A stretch of DNA of 17,031 nucleotides from an uncultured Collinsella sp. (lineage in GTDB: Bacteria > Actinomycetota > Coriobacteriia > Coriobacteriales > Coriobacteriaceae), in NCBI GenBank assembly GCA_902496375.1, contig CABVAS010000013.1:1-17031 (forward strand). Direction: 5' to 3'. The first letter of the stretch is position 1; each line of letters begins with the position of its first letter. This document shows positions 14,893 through 17,031 of this stretch, one piece after another. The position numbers and the translations under genes are program-made. The notes beneath the pieces were generated by a model. That model was not told the origin of the DNA and searched no databases. It was given only the letters and a program-made list of their open reading frames with translations.

Positions 14893-15069
14893 TGCCGGCA
14901 AAAAGGGAACGTCCCTATGTGCCGGCACCTAGAGACAGTCCCTATGTGCCGCTTTCGTTGAAGCCTATCCCAGATGACCAGATAAACAAATCTAAAGACA
15001 GTCCCCATCGACTGGTCGTTTAAGAACGTCCCCAACGACTACTCATTTAAGTCTGTCCCCAATGAGTAG
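14893..15069 (+). repeat. Run of five GTCCC-core hairpin units with differing arms
   Basis: Five units follow each other, each a GTCCC(C/T) core between self-complementary arms. Arms: TGCCGGCA/TGCCGGCA with inner AGGGA/TCCCT (14893-14927); CGGCAC/GTGCCG (14923-14951); GACCAG/CTGGTC (14976-15017, long loop); GTCGTT/AACGAC (15015-15039); CTACTCATT/AATGAGTAG (15039-15069). Cores align as AAAAGGGAACGTCCCTA, CTAGAGACAGTCCCTA, CTAAAGACAGTCCCCA, TTTAAGAACGTCCCCA and TTTAAGTCTGTCCCCA. Neighbouring units overlap by a few bases. This resembles REP/BIME-type intergenic elements; no transposase gene is present here. Confidence 0.75.
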
Positions 15070-15075
15070 GAATAG

Positions 15076-15111
15076 AAAAAGGCCCGGGTGCCGTGGGGCA
15101 TCCGGGCCTTT
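15076..15111 (-). terminator. Intrinsic terminator after rplX
   Basis: On the minus strand a 10-base stem AAAGGCCCGG-type (15102-15111 with 15078-15087), one mismatch and four more pairs (TGCC/GGCA) around a GTGG-type loop are followed by five T (15076-15080). It starts 26 bases past the rplX stop, ending the ribosomal transcript. Confidence 0.88.
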
Positions 15112-15137
15112 GCTAGCAACTTGATGTTGCGGGCAGC

Positions 15138-15443
15138 TTAGAACTTGTGGCCGCACTTCTTGCAGACGCGCAGCTTGTTCTTGCCGTCCTTCTCGTGACC
15201 GACGCGGGTAACCTTACCGCACTCGGGGCAAACGAGATTGACGTTGGAGGCATCGATGGGAGCCTCCTGCGAAACGATGCCGCCCTGCTGGTTGGCAGCG
15301 TTGGGCTTGACGGCCTTCTTGACGACCGAAACGCCCTCGACAACGACCTTGTTCTCGGCGGGGAGAGCACGCAGGACAACGCCCTGCTTGCCGCGATCCT
15401 TACCAGAGAGAACCTGGACCTTATCGCCCTTCTTGATATACAT
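15138..15443 (-). CDS. rplX: 50S ribosomal protein L24
   Basis: The product has 101 residues. The N-terminal KOW motif is KKGDKVQVLSGKDRGKQGVV. The C-terminal tail has two CxxC pairs (CPECGKVTRVGH and CKKCGHKF), the zinc-binding-type form. L24 is an early 50S assembly protein. The ATG is preceded by GGGGAG, 13 bases after the rplN stop. In nearly all bacteria the next gene is rplE (L5); here a terminator and repeats follow instead. Confidence 0.97.
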   Translation of the reverse strand: MYIKKGDKVQVLSGKDRGKQGVVLRALPAENKVVVEGVSVVKKAVKPNAANQQGGIVSQEAPIDASNVNLVCPECGKVTRVGHEKDGKNKLRVCKKCGHKF

Positions 15444-15456
15444 ATATCTCCCCTAA

Positions 15457-15825
15457 CTACAGGGTCTCGGGAGCGAGCGAGACGATCTTCATGTACTTCT
15501 TGTCACGAAGCTCGCGAGCGACGGGCCCGAAGATACGGGTGCCGACGGGCGAACCATCGTTGTTGATGACAACGCAGGCGTTCTCATCAAAGCGAATGTA
15601 GGAGCCATCCTTGCGGCGGATCTCCTTAACGGTGCGAACGACGACGCAACGGACAACGTCCTTCTTCTTGACGTTGGCGCCAGGGGTAGCCTCCTGGACA
15701 GCACCGATGAACACATCGCCGATGCCTGCATAACGACGCTTGGAACCGCCAAGCACCTTGATGCAGCGAATCTTGCGAGCGCCGGAGTTGTCGGCGACGT
15801 TCAGCATGGTTTGCATCTGAATCAT
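15457..15825 (-). CDS. rplN: 50S ribosomal protein L14
   Basis: The product has 122 residues, the canonical length, with MIQMQTMLNVADNSGARK at the start and the signature KKDVVRCVVVRT, then the IFGPVARELR and KIVSLAPE ends. L14 lies at the 50S-30S interface beside L19. The ATG is preceded by GGAGG about 10 bases away. It is separated from rpsQ by an unusually long 118-base gap, at the point where E. coli has its S10/spc operon boundary. Confidence 0.98.
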   Translation of the reverse strand: MIQMQTMLNVADNSGARKIRCIKVLGGSKRRYAGIGDVFIGAVQEATPGANVKKKDVVRCVVVRTVKEIRRKDGSYIRFDENACVVINNDGSPVGTRIFGPVARELRDKKYMKIVSLAPETL

Positions 15826-15943
15826 GGTAGATGTTCCTCCGAACTAAGAACCGAAGAGAGGTGCGCAGCCTTTATACGGCCCGTGGTATGCAAGCCAGGC
15901 ATACGCACATCTTCGGAAACGTACAAGTCGTAAGAGCGACTGC
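15826..15943 (-). promoter_or_regulatory. Structured 118-base leader-like gap between rpsQ and rplN
   Basis: On the minus strand this gap can fold into a nested stem: CGAAGA/TCTTCG (15910-15915 with 15852-15857), GTGCG/CGCAC (15904-15908 with 15861-15865) and an inner GTATG/CATAC (15900-15904 with 15886-15890; it shares base 15904 with the middle stem). A smaller AGTCG/CGACT hairpin lies just after the rpsQ stop. TATAAA occurs on the minus strand near 15872-15877 without a good -35. It may be a leader regulating rplN-rplX or an internal promoter region. Confidence 0.45.
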
Positions 15944-16204
15944 TTATTTAGCGCGCTCGACGACCTCGATGAGGCGCCAGCGCTTCATCTTGGACATAGG
16001 ACGGGTCTCCATAACGCGGACGGTATCGCCCACGCCAGCCGTGCACTCCTCGTCGTGAGCGTGCAGCTTCTTGGAGCTGGTCATCATCTTGCCGTACTTG
16101 GGGTGACGCTTGCGCTCGGTGATGGTGACAACGATGGTCTTGGCACCGGAGACGGAGGTAACGACACCCGTACGGACCTTACGCGAGTTACGCGAATCAG
16201 TCAT
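15944..16204 (-). CDS. rpsQ: 30S ribosomal protein S17
   Basis: The product has 86 residues (usual 80-90). The S17 OB-fold landmarks are RTGVVTSVSGAKTIVVTITE, HPKYGKMMTSSKKLHAHDE and GDTVRVMETRPMSKMKRWRL. It binds 16S rRNA early in 30S assembly. AAGGAG precedes the ATG, 16 bases after the rpmC stop. Confidence 0.98.
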   Translation of the reverse strand: MTDSRNSRKVRTGVVTSVSGAKTIVVTITERKRHPKYGKMMTSSKKLHAHDEECTAGVGDTVRVMETRPMSKMKRWRLIEVVERAK

Positions 16205-16220
16205 GTTCTCTCCTTAGGTC

Positions 16221-16436
16221 CTACTCGGCGACAGCGGACTTCTCCGCTGCGATCTCGCGGGCGCGCTGCTCCGTGAGGACGCGAGCGATGTCCTTCTTCA
16301 CGGTGTTGACGCGAGCGGTGTTGTCCAGCTGGCTGGTGGCCATCTGGAAACGAAGGTTAAAGAGCTCGGCGCGCATTTCCTTCAGCTTCTCAACGAGCTG
16401 AGCGTCCGAGAGCTCACGAATCTCTGCGGGCTTCAT
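16221..16436 (-). CDS. rpmC: 50S ribosomal protein L29
   Basis: The product has 71 residues: a two-helix protein with MKPAEIRELSDAQLVEKLKE, AELFNLRFQMATSQLDN and VKKDIARVLTEQRARE. L29 lies near the exit tunnel. Its ATG overlaps the rplP stop by one base (TAATG), with AAGGAGGAG inside the rplP tail, so translation is coupled. Confidence 0.97.
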   Translation of the reverse strand: MKPAEIRELSDAQLVEKLKEMRAELFNLRFQMATSQLDNTARVNTVKKDIARVLTEQRAREIAAEKSAVAE

Positions 16437-16939
16437 TAGTTCTCCTCCTTGGCGGCGGCGGCGTCCTCAGCAGCCCACTTGGCCTCGAGAGCGGCCTCCT
16501 CAGCCATCTCCTTCTGGATGCGCTGCTCAGCGTTCTTGGCAGCAACAATCTTGGTCTTGATGGGAAGCTTGTGCTGTGCAAGACGCAGAGCCTCGCGAGC
16601 GACCTCCTCGGGCACGCCCTTGACCTCGAACATGATGCGGCCGGGCTTGACGACGGCCACCCACTCCTCGGGGTTACCCTTACCAGAACCCATGCGAGTC
16701 TCGGCAGGCTTCTTGGTGATGGGCTTATCGGGGAAGATCGTGATGTAGACACGACCGCCACGCTTCATGTAGCGGGTCATGGCAATACGAGCGGCCTCGA
16801 TCTGACGGTTGGTGATCCAATGGGCCTCGAGAGCCTGGATACCAAACTCGCCGAAATGCAGCTCGGTATTACCCTTGGCCTGGCCCTTCATGGAGCCACG
16901 CTGCACCTTGCGGTGAAGAATACGCTTAGGGGCAAGCAC
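16436..16939 (-). CDS. rplP: 50S ribosomal protein L16 with acidic C-terminal extension
   Basis: The product has 167 residues, about 25-30 longer than the usual L16. The core is canonical: MLAPKRILHRKVQRGSMKG, ITNRQIEAARIAMTRYMKRG, ITIFPDKPITKKPAETRMGS, GKGNPEEWVAVVKPGRIMFE and REALRLAQHKLPIKTKIV. The extension is rich in Ala, Glu and Lys and probably helical. L16 helps to form the A-site and P-site region of the 50S subunit. The start is GTG, with AGGAGG 8 bases upstream; the GTG shares one base with the TAG of the preceding rpsC-like tail. Confidence 0.96.
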   Translation of the reverse strand: MLAPKRILHRKVQRGSMKGQAKGNTELHFGEFGIQALEAHWITNRQIEAARIAMTRYMKRGGRVYITIFPDKPITKKPAETRMGSGKGNPEEWVAVVKPGRIMFEVKGVPEEVAREALRLAQHKLPIKTKIVAAKNAEQRIQKEMAEEAALEAKWAAEDAAAAKEEN

Positions 16940-16980
16940 TACTGACCCCTCCTCTCGGAGTTACGACGACGAGGACGAAG
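16939..16980 (-). pseudogene. rpsC: C-terminal scrap of ribosomal protein S3 gene
   Basis: Immediately before rplP, and overlapping its GTG by one base, the minus strand reads LRPRRRNSERRGQ-stop, a basic tail of the type that ends S3, with CGT-rich codons like the other ribosomal genes. Reading further upstream in the same frame meets TAA at 17014-17016 and TGA at 17023-17025, and the last 50 bases are much more AT-rich. Either the gene is broken here or the window edge is a sequence artefact or junction. The S3 identity rests on position and composition only. Confidence 0.5.
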
Positions 16981-17031
16981 AAATGGAAAAACAGCGCCAG
17001 ACCAAACACAAAATTACAATTCTCACAGAGG

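Noticed and set aside
14585..14932. A 115-residue plus-strand frame across the oxidoreductase promoter
   Set aside because: It runs through the operator-like and repeat sequence, overlaps the start of the oxidoreductase gene and has no family features.

Overview
The window looks like a piece of a high-GC, anaerobic, Gram-positive gut-type bacterium, most likely a Coriobacteriia (Collinsella/Olsenella-like) genome. The basis is high GC with G/C-ending codons, strong AGGAGG-type ribosome binding sites, an L24 with a Cys4 tail, and a selenium-type purine-catabolism cluster typical of anaerobes. The genus is an inference. The right edge seems to be close to a contig end or a rearrangement point.

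Left part (1-8867): an anaerobic purine / uric-acid utilisation cluster. On the minus strand, in transcription order, it holds an NCS2 purine permease, SsnA (amidohydrolase), YgfK (DHOD-like barrel plus FAD/NAD(P) plus Fe-S flavoprotein), a 159-residue RnfB-like ferredoxin with four [4Fe-4S] motifs, and the N-terminal third of a fused [2Fe-2S]/molybdenum hydroxylase that runs off the left edge. A YheO/DauR-type PAS-HTH regulator is divergent from the permease, and a RidA deaminase converges on the regulator across a shared bidirectional terminator. Transport, ring deamination and electron transfer (Mo hydroxylase, ferredoxin, YgfK) therefore sit together. The permease promoter carries a Fur-box-like sequence, and the two gaps inside the operon hold stacks of hairpins.

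Middle (9167-12337): a two-gene plus-strand operon of a long U32-family protein (RlhA/TrhP-like RNA hydroxylation family) and an RluA-family pseudouridine synthase. Both are probably RNA-modification enzymes.

12338-12768 is a 431-base convergent intergenic region packed with structure: GTCCC-core hairpins, a terminator and a regular array of three inverted-repeat units. Each unit has 15-base arms and exactly 27 bases between them, at a period of 80-81. Then comes a minus-strand operon of a Gfo/Idh/MocA oxidoreductase and its likely DeoR-family regulator (3-base gap). Upstream of it (14599-15137) lie helically phased ATGCGCAT sites and a run of hairpin units that share a GTCCC core but have different, self-complementary arms.

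Right end (15138-16939): ribosomal protein genes rplP-rpmC-rpsQ-rplN-rplX on the minus strand. The usual next gene, rplE, is absent; a strong terminator and the repeat region follow rplX. Upstream of rplP only a C-terminal scrap of rpsC reads correctly before in-frame stops appear. The conserved S10/spc gene block is therefore interrupted on both sides in this window.
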